Under the pieces are notes generated by a model that saw only the letters and a program-made list of their open reading frames with translations, searched no databases and had not been told where the DNA came from. A DNA stretch of 64,000 bases. Source: JAHEGP01 sp963792875 (GTDB taxonomy: Bacteria; Pseudomonadota; Gammaproteobacteria; Pseudomonadales; JAHEGP01). The stretch spans positions 248,001-312,000 of the forward strand of contig CAWBXV010000006.1 in assembly GCA_963792875.1 (NCBI GenBank), read 5' to 3'. Position 1 is the stretch's first letter. Each line of letters starts with the position of its first letter. The position numbers and the translations under genes were made by a program. Positions 16,926 through 25,330 of this stretch are shown here, piece by piece.

Positions 16926-17596
16926 GGGCTTGAGGGCCGCTGCGCCGGGGGCATGATTTCATCAAAATGGTGAAATTGCGGGAACACGAGGCCGTCGCGC
17001 CTGGCCTGCTTGCTGTCCGGTTGGGCCAGGGTCAGCAAGTGGCCGATGCCGAAGTCCGCAGCGGCGGTGAGCACCGTCTCGGTGTCGTCAATGAACAGCG
17101 CTCTGGCCGAGTCGAAGGGGTGCGCGGCCTGCAGGCGCTGCCAGAACGCCGGACTCTCCTTGGGCGCTCCCAGATCGTGTGAGATGATGATGCGATCCAG
17201 CCACGGTTCAAGGACCACGCACTCCATTTTCAGGCGGACGCTGTCGGCATGGGCGTTGGTGACCAGCCAGCACTCTTTCTGGTTGGCCCTGAGTGACTCG
17301 AGAAATTCTCGGGCATAGGGCCGCAACGAAATCAGGTGAGCAACCTCCCGCTTCAGCAGGGCGACGTCCAGGTCGAGCTGCTCGCTCCAGTAGTCCAGGC
17401 AGTACCACTTGAGGCTGCCACGCTCCTGCTCGAAGCGCTCGGTCAGTTGCCGGGCCGCCTCGAGCGCGTCGCGACCGTGAATTTCAGCATAGCGCGCGGG
17501 CAGGTGCGTGAGCCAAAAAAAATTGTCGAAGTGGAGGTCCAGGAGCGTGCCGTCCATGTCGAGCAGCACCGTTTCTATGTCAGACCAGTCAATCAT
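16922..17596 (-). CDS. yrfG: GMP/IMP nucleotidase, HAD family
   Basis: This cytoplasmic HAD phosphatase dephosphorylates purine mononucleotides in E. coli. The 224-aa protein has the catalytic loop LLDMDGTLLDL near residues 11-21, motif II around LVTNAH, the Lys motif GAPKESPAF and the acidic motif FIDDTETVL. The cap is the small helical insert FWLTHLPARYAEIHG. It leads the yrfG-hslR operon and is divergent from cysQ (102-bp gap). This gap holds a TACTAAAGTA decamer (17631-17640), also seen upstream of a phasin gene. Confidence 0.92.
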   Translation of the reverse strand: MIDWSDIETVLLDMDGTLLDLHFDNFFWLTHLPARYAEIHGRDALEAARQLTERFEQERGSLKWYCLDYWSEQLDLDVALLKREVAHLISLRPYAREFLESLRANQKECWLVTNAHADSVRLKMECVVLEPWLDRIIISHDLGAPKESPAFWQRLQAAHPFDSARALFIDDTETVLTAAADFGIGHLLTLAQPDSKQARRDGLVFPQFHHFDEIMPPAQRPSSP

Positions 17597-17698
17597 GGAT
17601 CGGGATATCGCTTGAGTGTATTCGGGTAAATACTAAAGTAATCGGAGGCGCGCTCAACCATAATTGCGCGTATTAACAATAGTTAACGGACGTGATGC

Positions 17699-18529
17699 GT
17701 GCATTGCAGCGAGAGGGCCCTGGTTGGTGAACTCATCCGCTTGAGCGGCGAGGTGTCCGACATGCTGGTGGTGGCTTATTCGCGCCATCTGTCCCGGCCA
17801 CTTCGCCCCGACTACAAGAGTGACGCCAGTCCGGTGACGGAAGTCGACCGCATTGCCCATGACATGCTGCAGCGGGGCCTGCAGAGCATGAGCCCTGGCG
17901 TGCCCGTGCTGTCTGAGGAGGCGGTGCCGGCGATGGCGCGGCGACAGTGGTCGGAATACTGGCTGATAGACCCGCTGGATGGAACCCGGGAGCTGCTCGC
18001 CGGTTCGGCGCATTTCTGCTTTAATATCGCCCTGATTCAAGGGGGGCGGCCGGTGCTTGGACTCATCGCCATTCCCATGCTGGGCGTCGCGTATGTCGGC
18101 GGCCGCGACTGCCGGGCGGTCACTGCGCGCCGCGATGTCCGCGTGCCGCTGCGGTCGCGGCCCGCAACGTCCGGGGGTTGGCTCAAATTGTTGACGAGCC
18201 GGCGGGGTCTGCAGGACCCGGGGCAGCGCGCCCTGCGAGCGGTTTGCCGGCGGCGCTTTCCCGGCCTCATCGTGGAAGTGCGTGGCAGTGCCTGGAAGTT
18301 CTGTCGGATCGCCGAAGGAGCCGGTCACTGCTACGCCTGCTTCGGGGAGACGTCGGAATGGGATACTGCGGCCGGTCAGGCGCTCCTCGAGGCAGTCGGT
18401 GGTCAGGTGGTCGATGCAGCCGGCCGGCCTCTGTGCTACAACGCCCGCGACTCGCTGGTCAATCCGCCCTTTTACGCACTGTCGCCGGCCCGCTTCGATT
18501 GGTGGACCGTACTCGCTGCGGGTGTCTGA
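17699..18529 (+). CDS. cysQ: 3'(2'),5'-bisphosphate nucleotidase CysQ
   Basis: CysQ removes the 3' phosphate from PAP/PAPS in sulfur assimilation. The 276-aa protein has the inositol-monophosphatase fold signatures: SDASPVTEVDRIAHD near residues 41-55, the metal-binding LIDPLDGTRELL near 91, and SEWDTAAGQALLEAVGG near 225. The start is GTG 17699; an overlapping ATG at 17695 hits a stop after ten codons in its own frame. It is followed, after 205 bp, by two L,D-transpeptidases on the same strand, but these are probably separate transcripts. Confidence 0.92.
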   Translation: MHCSERALVGELIRLSGEVSDMLVVAYSRHLSRPLRPDYKSDASPVTEVDRIAHDMLQRGLQSMSPGVPVLSEEAVPAMARRQWSEYWLIDPLDGTRELLAGSAHFCFNIALIQGGRPVLGLIAIPMLGVAYVGGRDCRAVTARRDVRVPLRSRPATSGGWLKLLTSRRGLQDPGQRALRAVCRRRFPGLIVEVRGSAWKFCRIAEGAGHCYACFGETSEWDTAAGQALLEAVGGQVVDAAGRPLCYNARDSLVNPPFYALSPARFDWWTVLAAGV

Positions 18530-18734
18530 GCCGGTGATCTGCGGTATCGGCGGCTGCAGGCCTCCGTCATGGGGACTGTCCCAGCGGTTGTGCTGATCAT
18601 TGTTCTTCGTGCTGCCTGGTTTGGCGCCATGAAATTCAATTTCAGCTATCATAAAATCAGCGGTGAGGGTCGTACCAGAACGCGTTTAGCGTGGACTCCA
18701 GAACATGCGTTCCAGCGAGAGAGTACTCGATAGT

Positions 18735-19217
18735 ATGAGAGCATGGATATTTTTCGTTGCTGTTGCGGTGAGCCCGCTGCTGATGGCCGCGCCGAAGGCT
18801 GATTTTGTGCTGGTGAAGAAATCTGAGCGCAAACTCTACCTGCTCGATCACGGCAGGCCCTTCAAGGAGTACAAGGTCGCACTGGGTAAAGCGCCCAGGG
18901 GGCACAAGATGAGGGAGGGTGACAAGCGCACGCCGGAGGGTCGCTATGTGCTCGACTTCAAAAATGAGAACAGCGATTATTACAAGTCGATTCGGATTTC
19001 CTATCCCAATACCGTGGATTCTGCCCTGGCGCGCAGGTTCGGCTACAAGCCCGGCGGCGCCATTATGATTCACGGTCAACGGCAGGAGGCCGAGTATTCG
19101 CCCTACGTGATGCAGGCCTTCAACTGGACCGACGGCTGCATCGCGGTGACGAATGATGAAATGGACGAAATATGGGCTGCTGTTGAAGTGGGCACCCCGA
19201 TAGAAATCCTGCCCTGA
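18735..19217 (+). CDS. L,D-transpeptidase family protein (YkuD), short form
   Basis: YkuD enzymes join peptidoglycan stems or attach proteins to them using a cysteine. From ATG 18735 the protein is 160 aa with a signal peptide ending near Leu-Met-Ala-Ala. The conserved His113 (MIHG) and Cys135 (WTDGCIAV) are present, and TPEGRYVLDFKN is typical of the subgroup. It sits 26 bp before a second L,D-transpeptidase on the same strand, and both converge on an Lpp-like lipoprotein gene. An upstream ATG (18705) would add a hydrophilic leader and is less likely. Confidence 0.9.
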   Translation: MRAWIFFVAVAVSPLLMAAPKADFVLVKKSERKLYLLDHGRPFKEYKVALGKAPRGHKMREGDKRTPEGRYVLDFKNENSDYYKSIRISYPNTVDSALARRFGYKPGGAIMIHGQRQEAEYSPYVMQAFNWTDGCIAVTNDEMDEIWAAVEVGTPIEILP

Positions 19218-19243
19218 CCACCTGTCGCATTGATAAGACGCTG

Positions 19244-20233
19244 ATGTTTGCCTGCCCGCTGTTGCTCAGAAAATGCTCTTTTACCAGCCGGCGGCAGCGC
19301 CAACGGCTGTCGATGCTGATGTGCGTCGCGCTGTCTTCGGCGCTGGCCTGTGGTGAGGAGGTTTCCAACATCTTCGCGCTGCCCCCGCCGGGAGACGCCG
19401 TGGTCGGGCAGCTTGGCTCGGTAGTGGTCGGTGGCCACGAAACGCTGGTCGATGTCAGCCGTGCCAACAAGCACGGTTTTGATGCCATGGTCGCGGCGAA
19501 CCCCGGGATCGACCCCTGGGTGCCGGAGCACGGCGCCGAAGTCGTGCTGCCCGGCCTGCATGTGCTGCCCGATGCCCCCCGCCAGGGCATCGTGGTCAAT
19601 GTGGCCGAGAAGCGTCTGTACTACTATCCCCGCGATAAGCATGGCAGGGTGAGCAGCGTGGAGGTGTACGCGGTGAGCGTTGGCCGGGGCGACTGGCAGA
19701 CCCCGCTGCGGACGACGCGGGTGGTGGCGAAGGTGAAAAACCCTGCCTGGTATCCGCCGGAATCAGTGCGCGCTGAGCATGCCGCGCGCGGCGATATGCT
19801 GCCTGCGGTGGTGCCGCCGGGGCCGGATAACCCGCTGGGTCAGTACGTGATCAAACTGACCCTGCCGAGTTATTACATACACGGCACCAATCGCGAAAAC
19901 GGCATCGGCATGCAGGTGACGCATGGTTGTATCCGCATGTATCCGGCCGATATTGAGCGCCTGGCGAATGCCGTTCCCAAGGGGACCCCGGTGACTATCA
20001 TCAATCAACCCTACAAGGCGGGCTGGAAGGACGGTGTGCTGTATCTGGAAGTGCACCCGTCACTCGATGGTGCCGGCGGCAAGGCAGATCTGAGTGCGAG
20101 GTCTTTGAGCAATACGCTGGCGCGCATCAAGAAGGGCAACCCCGATGTTGCTATTCACTGGGGCGAGGTCTGGCGGGTCCGGGCAACCGAACAGGGTATT
20201 CCCTTGGCGGTGGGCGAGCGCCAGCAAATCTGA
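19244..20233 (+). CDS. L,D-transpeptidase with LysM-like N-terminal domain (ErfK/YbiS type)
   Basis: The 329-aa protein has an N-terminal export signal (a long basic n-region, then MLMCVALSSALAC), a LysM-like peptidoglycan-binding segment near residues 60-105 (ETLVDVSRANKHGFDAM, then AANPGIDPWVP), and the YkuD catalytic domain with His213 and the HGCIRMYP motif (Cys229). ErfK/YbiS/YcfS of E. coli use this layout to attach the lysine of Braun's lipoprotein to diaminopimelate. The adjacent convergent gene encodes such a lipoprotein. The start could also be ATG 19313. The ~60 residues after the catalytic domain are of unknown function. Confidence 0.92.
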   Translation: MFACPLLLRKCSFTSRRQRQRLSMLMCVALSSALACGEEVSNIFALPPPGDAVVGQLGSVVVGGHETLVDVSRANKHGFDAMVAANPGIDPWVPEHGAEVVLPGLHVLPDAPRQGIVVNVAEKRLYYYPRDKHGRVSSVEVYAVSVGRGDWQTPLRTTRVVAKVKNPAWYPPESVRAEHAARGDMLPAVVPPGPDNPLGQYVIKLTLPSYYIHGTNRENGIGMQVTHGCIRMYPADIERLANAVPKGTPVTIINQPYKAGWKDGVLYLEVHPSLDGAGGKADLSARSLSNTLARIKKGNPDVAIHWGEVWRVRATEQGIPLAVGERQQI

Positions 20234-20400
20234 CCGGCTTCTGACCGGCTGATATTGGCGAGAGGGCGGGGGATTTGTTTCAGATTGGGGGCTGAACACG
20301 ACAATGCCCCAGAAAACGGCGGCGTACCTGCCCGTTACGGCTCAGCAAAGAGCAATGGCGCCAGCAACCACCTGGTAGCCGACCCTGTCGTAACCCGATG

Positions 20401-20433
20401 AAAAGTGTCCGGCTCCCTTTGCGGGGGCCGGAC
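20401..20433 (-). terminator. terminator of the lpp-like gene
   Basis: On the minus strand GTCCGGC/GCCGGAC (20407-20413 and 20427-20433), extended by CCCC/GGGA pairs, is followed by ACTTTT. It lies just after the lipoprotein stop at 20444, as expected for an abundant short mRNA. Confidence 0.85.
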
Positions 20434-20443
20434 GACGAGAAGT

Positions 20444-20725
20444 TTACTTCTCCATCGACTTTTTGAATGCGCGATCGACTTTCTCGTTGGCTTCTTCGGC
20501 GGTCATGTTGGCCTGATTGGCGGCCGCCAGAGCGTCGTCAGCGGTAGCCTGGGCGCTGGCTGCAGACGCTTGTGCGGCAGCAGCGGCTTCTTTGGCTTCG
20601 TTGGCGGATTGCTGCGCGGAGTCGGCCAGCAGCTTGACGGAGTCTACAGTAGAGTTGGTCGCACAACCGGAAGCAAAAACGACCACAGCGACTGCAGGCA
20701 GCAATTTGAACATGGATTTTTTCAT
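20444..20725 (-). CDS. Lpp/OprI-like murein lipoprotein
   Basis: The 93-aa precursor has a lipoprotein signal with lipobox FASGC (Cys21) and Ala at +2, so it should go to the outer membrane. The mature part is an Ala-rich heptad coiled coil (AAAAAQASAASAQATADDALAAA) as in OprI/Lpp trimers, and it ends in Lys93, the residue that L,D-transpeptidases join to peptidoglycan. AGGGG precedes ATG. It converges on two L,D-transpeptidase genes. Whether it is crosslinked is inference from the C-terminal lysine and context. Confidence 0.88.
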   Translation of the reverse strand: MKKSMFKLLPAVAVVVFASGCATNSTVDSVKLLADSAQQSANEAKEAAAAAQASAASAQATADDALAAANQANMTAEEANEKVDRAFKKSMEK

Positions 20726-21117
20726 TTTGGATCCCCTTCGATTAATGGGAAAAGTTGATATAGCGAGACCTCCTTGAACCTGCCATGCTAGGCGGGCTCG
20801 AGGATGACTCTTAAGTTATCACCATCTAGCGGTGAATTTCCAGTGGCGAGCACTGTTTGCCCCGCCATCTTTTCTATCGCCTGCAGCTTTCAGGCTATAT
20901 CCGGACGTTATTTGCAAAATCTATACTATAACCAAACAAATACAAACCCCTTTATCATAATACAACAATGGTAGTTGCGTTAGGTTTTATTTGCTGCTCA
21001 CGCGGGGCGGTGTCCAGTGTGTGCCACGCCCTGCCAGCGCCACTGCGGGAACTGCTCGTGCCATGATGGTCATCGGCGGCGAGGCTCCTCCAGGCGGCGC
21101 TGGCATGTGCGCGCGTG
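20726..21117. other. gene-free, partly AT-rich region upstream of lpp-like gene
   Basis: This 392-bp region is unusual for the window: 20895-20990 is strongly AT-rich while flanks are GC-rich. It contains the lpp upstream region. No open frame looks coding and no RNA gene was recognised. Candidate -10 boxes such as TATAGT occur on the minus strand near 20925, but with no well-spaced -35. Confidence 0.5.
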
Positions 21118-22260
21118 CTATTGCGCGCATAATTTGCCGGCAAAGGCCTGAATATCTTCGAGGCTGTGAAGATCGTGCTCGAAAAGCGGGACCCGTTGAA
21201 TGGCAATGCCGTTGCGTGCGACCTCAGTGCTTTCGATCGATGCGGCATCGGCATGCGCCAGGTCGTGCTGCTCCCTGTTCGTCAGCATCAGGCGCTCGCC
21301 CAGCGAGCCGTTGCCCGCGTCGCCGTCAATCTGCGCGGCCAGGCGCACGATAGCGTCGGTGGTGGCCTGGGAGGGCGAGTCTGGCGCTTTGGCAACGTGC
21401 ACTCTATTGACGATCATGCCGGCTATTGGCAGGTTTTCGCCGCTCAGGCGCTGAAAGAACCGCTCGGCCTCATTCAGGCTGGCCGGCTCTGGCGCACAAA
21501 TCAGCAGGAAGCTGCTGTTCGGCTGCCCAAGCAACTCACGCACGCGCTCTGAGCGCTCCTTGAAGCCTTCGAACATGTCGGAGAACGCCAGAAAAAAATC
21601 AGCCAGATCGGCGAGGAACTCATAGCCGGTCAGCCTCTCCATGAAGCGCAGCGATCGCTCTGAAGAGCGGCGGAACATGTCGAAGCTGCGTTTGCCCAGC
21701 GCCTGGGCCGGCTTGAGCAGTATCCGCAGGAAGCGCCCCTCGAATAAATCGAACATGCGTTGCGGCGCATCGATGAAGTCAAGGGCGTGCTGGCTCGGGG
21801 GTGTATCGACCACGATAAGATCGTAATCGTGGTCGACGGCGATCTCATAGACCCGCTCCATGGCCATGAACTCCCGGGAACCCGCCAGAGAGCTGGAGAT
21901 GTGCTGATAATAATGGTTGTCGATGATCGCCTGGCGCACATCCTCGTTGGGCGCGTAGCGTTCGACCAGATTGTCGAATGTCCGCTTGGTGTCCAGCATC
22001 ATGCCGTGCAATGAGCCGCCGTTCGCCACGCCGCTCAGCGCGGAGATGTCGATAGGCTGGGGTTCATTGCTCAAGCTGTCCAGGCCCATGGCCTGGGCCA
22101 GGCGCTTGGCCGGGTCGATGGTGAGGACCAGTACGGAGCGGCCCTGGCTGGCGCCCAGCAGCGCCAGCGCGGCCGACGTCGTGGTCTTGCCGACACCGCC
22201 GCTGCCGCAGCACAGCAGAATCTGTTGGCGGGCGACCAGTTCGGGAATATTGAGATCCAT
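21118..22260 (-). CDS. ArsA/Get3-like ATPase, larger partner
   Basis: The 380-aa protein is a SIMIBI P-loop ATPase with a deviant Walker A (GSGGVGKTT, residues 19-26), switch II-like DTPPSQHAL near 153 and a long helical middle (LLKPAQALGKRSF, then FMERLTGYEFLADL), which corresponds to the client-binding part of Get3/ArsA. No arsenite-binding Cys triad is evident and no arsB, arsD or arsR is nearby, so an arsenite pump role is unlikely. It is the second gene of a two-gene unit, directly after 22263-23219. The pair resembles the Rv3679/Rv3680 Get3-like pair of Mycobacterium tuberculosis in size and order, from memory. Confidence 0.85.
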   Translation of the reverse strand: MDLNIPELVARQQILLCCGSGGVGKTTTSAALALLGASQGRSVLVLTIDPAKRLAQAMGLDSLSNEPQPIDISALSGVANGGSLHGMMLDTKRTFDNLVERYAPNEDVRQAIIDNHYYQHISSSLAGSREFMAMERVYEIAVDHDYDLIVVDTPPSQHALDFIDAPQRMFDLFEGRFLRILLKPAQALGKRSFDMFRRSSERSLRFMERLTGYEFLADLADFFLAFSDMFEGFKERSERVRELLGQPNSSFLLICAPEPASLNEAERFFQRLSGENLPIAGMIVNRVHVAKAPDSPSQATTDAIVRLAAQIDGDAGNGSLGERLMLTNREQHDLAHADAASIESTEVARNGIAIQRVPLFEHDLHSLEDIQAFAGKLCAQ

Positions 22261-22262
22261 GA

Positions 22263-23219
22263 TTATTTGCCCTCGCTCAAGGCCGGTCGCAGGCTGGCAG
22301 CCATGGCGTTAATGAGGTTGCCGGTCTGGAAAGTGGGCTGGATGACCTGCGGGGTTTCCAACACCCTGGGAGACTTTGTTCGCAGGTTGTCGAGGTAGCC
22401 GCGTTGCAGGCTGGTGAGCGCATGGTGCGCTGCGGCCTCCTCGATAATGACGCGCACCTCCTCGTTGCTGGTGTCGGCCTGTTGCAGTTGCTCGATTTCG
22501 CCGGCGCTGAAGCGCGGTTGGCGCAGCCGGTTGACAATCATCGGCCCGGTGTTGAATTGCAGCGTCTCGCGCACGTACTCCTGCAGTTCGAGCCCTTCCT
22601 GTATCGCCATCTCCTCCGCCAGGGCCACCACCAGTACGCAGGTGCGCTCGTGGTCGGCGAGGATGTTGTGCACCCGCATCGCGTTCTGAAAGAGGGGGCC
22701 CGTGCGCACGGTCTCGGCGGTAACTTTGGGGGTCCTGAGCATCAGGGCGCAATGCCCGGTGGCGGGTGCGTCGAAGATGATGGTGTCGAAATGGGCCTTG
22801 CCGTCAGAGCCCTCGCACAGGTCGTAAAGCTTGCCCAGGCACATCAGTTCGTCAAAGCCGGGGGCGGCGTCGGTAAACTGGGTCAGCACCTTGCCATCGA
22901 TAATCCAGTCGTAAAGCAGGTGCAGCGGAACGGTTCGGTGGATGTATTCCTTCATCGACAGGCGACTGTCGAGGCGGCTGACCCACAGGTTGGGTCGCGA
23001 CTTTCGCAGCTCATAGGAGACTTTGGTTCCCAGCAGCGGATGCACGACGTCTTCGCGCTCGTAAATGGTGAGCAAGGTCTTTTTGCCGTTGCGCGCGCTT
23101 TGCGCGGCCAGCGCCGTGGCGACCGCGGTTTTCCCCACGCCGCCTTTGCCGGTGACAATCAGCAACTGGCAGGGGGGTATGCTTGCCTCGTTTCCCGAGG
23201 GTGGACGGGTATCAGTCAT
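22263..23219 (-). CDS. ArsA/Get3-like ATPase, smaller partner
   Basis: The 318-aa protein has the deviant Walker A GKGGVGKT (residues 24-31), a switch I-like stretch with REDVVHPLLG, and switch II DAPATGHCALM near 150. The C-terminal part (RQPRFSAGEIEQLQQ) is helical. It lies directly before the second ArsA-like gene (2 bp between stop and start), so they are co-translated and probably form a heterodimer. No membrane segment or signal peptide is seen, so it is cytoplasmic. The client, possibly a membrane protein or small molecule, is unknown. Confidence 0.85.
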   Translation of the reverse strand: MTDTRPPSGNEASIPPCQLLIVTGKGGVGKTAVATALAAQSARNGKKTLLTIYEREDVVHPLLGTKVSYELRKSRPNLWVSRLDSRLSMKEYIHRTVPLHLLYDWIIDGKVLTQFTDAAPGFDELMCLGKLYDLCEGSDGKAHFDTIIFDAPATGHCALMLRTPKVTAETVRTGPLFQNAMRVHNILADHERTCVLVVALAEEMAIQEGLELQEYVRETLQFNTGPMIVNRLRQPRFSAGEIEQLQQADTSNEEVRVIIEEAAAHHALTSLQRGYLDNLRTKSPRVLETPQVIQPTFQTGNLINAMAASLRPALSEGK

Positions 23220-23710
23220 CGAGTCGTTACCGGTGATGTGAGTACGAGAGCGGCGCGGCTTCTCCGGTTGGTGGGCAGCGCCAGAGCGTGCGGCGTCGCC
23301 CTTCGGTCAGGGCAGAGAGCGACAGTCCGCGTCTCTGGCAGCATCGCGCCCTCTGGCGCCGGCTCAATGTGGTCGAAGCTGGCGTCCAGGTTTATGCCCG
23401 TCAGTCGTGGAAGGTTACTTGCTTTACGGTATCATCCGCAAATCAGATTTTGTACCTACGGGTCCAGCGGCGACGATGAGCCCAGGCCGCTGCCTGCGAT
23501 GCTTGCGAGTGGCCGCTGGCCTGACCTCAAGCGCACCCGGAAGGGGTCGACTGCACTGGTGCGGCAGCGTGAACGCCTCGATGGTGTCGGGGGCAGTGGC
23601 GCTCGGCGGGTGTGCCGGCACCGCGATGTGCCCGAGGCGAGGCTGCGATCAGCGCCGGTATCCAGCCTCTGCCGGACGGCAGGAGCTTGCTATGGGCTGC
23701 TCGATGGGAT
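23220..23710. other. gene-free region between the ArsA-like pair and tRNA-Phe
   Basis: This 491-bp stretch is the longest non-coding interval in the window. It should hold the ArsA-pair promoter and the tRNA 3' flank. Small open frames on both strands lack ribosome sites, and their residue composition is typical of antisense or random GC-rich frames. I see no clear terminator, repeat or RNA fold; a locally AT-rich patch lies near 23425-23465. Confidence 0.45.
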
Positions 23711-23786
23711 TGGTGCCCAGGGGCGGAATCGAACCACCGACACGGGGATTTTCAGTCCCCTGCTCTACCGACTGAGCTACCTGGGC
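23711..23786 (-). tRNA. tRNA-Phe (GAA)
   Basis: The minus strand folds as a complete 76-nt tRNA: acceptor GCCCAGG/CCTGGGC, D-arm with GCTCAGTCGGTAGAGC, anticodon stem GGGGA/TCCCC around CTGAAAA (anticodon GAA), T-arm GGTTCGATTCC, and a genomically encoded CCA end (23711-23713). It closely matches the E. coli tRNA-Phe pattern. A strong sigma-70 promoter lies about 60 bp upstream. Confidence 0.98.
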
Positions 23787-23850
23787 GAACGTCCGGGAGT
23801 AGGCGTGTCTCGTGCGAGAGGGCTACGATCCGGTGTTTGAAGCGGGTGTA

Positions 23851-23879
23851 ATTAAAGCGCTTGGCTTATGCAGAGTCAA
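23851..23879 (-). promoter_or_regulatory. sigma-70 promoter of tRNA-Phe
   Basis: On the minus strand TTGACT (-35, 23879-23874) and TTTAAT (-10, 23856-23851) are spaced by exactly 17 bp. Transcription would start near 23843, giving a ~57-nt leader before the tRNA. Confidence 0.8.
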
Positions 23880-23895
23880 TAGCATTTTGCCGAAT

Positions 23896-24174
23896 CTATT
23901 CGGCCTCCGCGGGGGGCACATAGCCGTCGGCGTGGTCGTGGGCTTCGTTGTTCAGGAAGCGGTCGCGTTGTGTGCTCAGATAGGCGCGGGTCTGCGCTTC
24001 CCGGACATTGAGGCGCTTCTCGTTGATCAGCATGGTCTGCAGCTTGAGCCACTCTGACCAGGCGTCCCGGGAGACGTGCTCATAGATTTCCAGGCCCGCG
24101 GGGCCGGGAAAAGGCGGCGCGTCGAGCCCCGCCAGTTCGCGTTGATATTTCTTGCACATCACGGTGCGCGCCAT
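23896..24174 (-). CDS. yggX: Fe(II)-trafficking/oxidative protection protein YggX
   Basis: YggX is a small protein that protects iron-sulfur clusters and the labile iron pool against oxidation. The 92-aa protein starts MARTVMCKKYQRELAGLD with the conserved Cys7, followed by YEHVSRDAWSEWLKLQTMLINE and the C-terminal helix. ATG 24174 is chosen because GGAGG lies seven bases upstream. It directly follows mutY (stop at 24233), and the mutY-yggX pairing is conserved in Gammaproteobacteria; MutY carries an iron-sulfur cluster. Confidence 0.95.
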   Translation of the reverse strand: MARTVMCKKYQRELAGLDAPPFPGPAGLEIYEHVSRDAWSEWLKLQTMLINEKRLNVREAQTRAYLSTQRDRFLNNEAHDHADGYVPPAEAE

Positions 24175-24232
24175 CATCGGGCCTCCTGCTGGGTGTGGTG
24201 TTGGCATGGCGGTGAACCGTCGCCGCGGCGCG

Positions 24233-25330
24233 TTATGCCGGGAGCGAGGGCTGATGCTCAGCGCAGGGCCGGCCTGCGCGCTGGTCGTCGAGTTGTCGCA
24301 GCAGTTTTACCGCGGGCGCCGAAAGACCGATCGGCTGCGGTGCTCGCGTCGAAAACCACTGGCGCCCGTCAGCGTCCCGCACGCCGGCTTCCTCGACGGT
24401 CATCCGAATATACACTGGATCAATATCCAGATGGTAGTGGCTGAAGCTGTGGCGGAAGCCCGGCCACGTGGTCTGCTGCAGGATGTCACCGCGCAGCTGG
24501 GCGCGGCAGAAATCGATCGCGGCTGCGTCCTCGGTCAGCTCGGGAAAGGCCCACAGGCCACCCCAGATGCCGGTCGGCGGGCGCTTGCAGAGCAGGACTT
24601 CGCCGCGCTGGTTCTCGATGAGCAGCATTTGCGTGCGCTTGACGGGCAGGCGTCTGGCGGCTTTCCTGCCGGGGTAGAGCGCGGTCTCGCCGCTGGCGTG
24701 GGCCCTGCAGGCCGGCTGCAGCGGGCAGCGCTCACAGGAGGGCCTGGCCCGGGTGCAGACCGTGGCGCCCAGGTCCATCATGGCCTGTGTGTAGTCGCGC
24801 GCACGCTCGCCGGGCACATACTGCTCCGCCAGCGCCCACAGCGTCCCGGCCACCCGGCTCTCGCCGGGCCAGCCTGCTACGGCGTGAAGGCGCGCCAGCA
24901 CGCGCTTGACGTTGCCGTCCAGAATCGGGGCGGGCCGCTGGTGGGCGATGGCGACGATGGCGCCGGCCGTCGAGCGCCCGATGCCCGGCAGGCCCGCCAG
25001 CGTCCCGATATCGTCGGGAAAGCGGCCGCCATGCTCGTTGGCGATGATGGCCGCGGTGCGGTGCAGGTTGCGTGCGCGGGAGTAATAGCCCAGCCCCGTC
25101 CACAGGTGCAGCACCTCGTCTCCGCTGGCGGCGGCGAGCGCGTCCACCGTCGGCAGCCGCTCCATGAAGCGCTGGTAGAATGGGATCACGGTGCGCACCT
25201 GGGTCTGCTGCAGCATGATCTCAGACACCCACACGCGGTAGGGCGTCGGCTCGAGTTGCCAGGGCAGGTCCTTGCGGCCGTGCTGGTCGAACCAGCGCAG
25301 CACGGCCTGCTGGAGCTGCGCCGGTTTCAT
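24233..25330 (-). CDS. mutY: adenine DNA glycosylase MutY
   Basis: MutY removes adenine mispaired with 8-oxoguanine. From ATG 25330 the protein is 365 aa: SEIMLQQTQV carries the catalytic Glu, LPGIGRSTAGAI the helix-hairpin-helix, ILDGNVKRVLAR the catalytic Asp, and CTRARPSCERCPLQPAC the four cluster cysteines (C-X6-C-X2-C-X5-C). The C-terminal NUDIX-like domain that recognises 8-oxoG (GIWGGLWAFPE) is present. A longer frame upstream is inside the AsmA gene and is a shadow. It overlaps the AsmA stop by 4 bp (ATGA), implying coupling. Confidence 0.96.
   Translation of the reverse strand: MKPAQLQQAVLRWFDQHGRKDLPWQLEPTPYRVWVSEIMLQQTQVRTVIPFYQRFMERLPTVDALAAASGDEVLHLWTGLGYYSRARNLHRTAAIIANEHGGRFPDDIGTLAGLPGIGRSTAGAIVAIAHQRPAPILDGNVKRVLARLHAVAGWPGESRVAGTLWALAEQYVPGERARDYTQAMMDLGATVCTRARPSCERCPLQPACRAHASGETALYPGRKAARRLPVKRTQMLLIENQRGEVLLCKRPPTGIWGGLWAFPELTEDAAAIDFCRAQLRGDILQQTTWPGFRHSFSHYHLDIDPVYIRMTVEEAGVRDADGRQWFSTRAPQPIGLSAPAVKLLRQLDDQRAGRPCAEHQPSLPA

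Noticed and set aside
23711..23786. tRNA-Phe as a phage or island attachment site
   Set aside because: No integrase, no direct repeat of the tRNA 3' end and no foreign-looking genes were seen nearby.
22404..23840. 478-aa open frame on the plus strand running across tRNA-Phe
   Set aside because: It covers the ArsA-like gene in reverse and the tRNA; a frame through a tRNA is very unlikely to be a gene.
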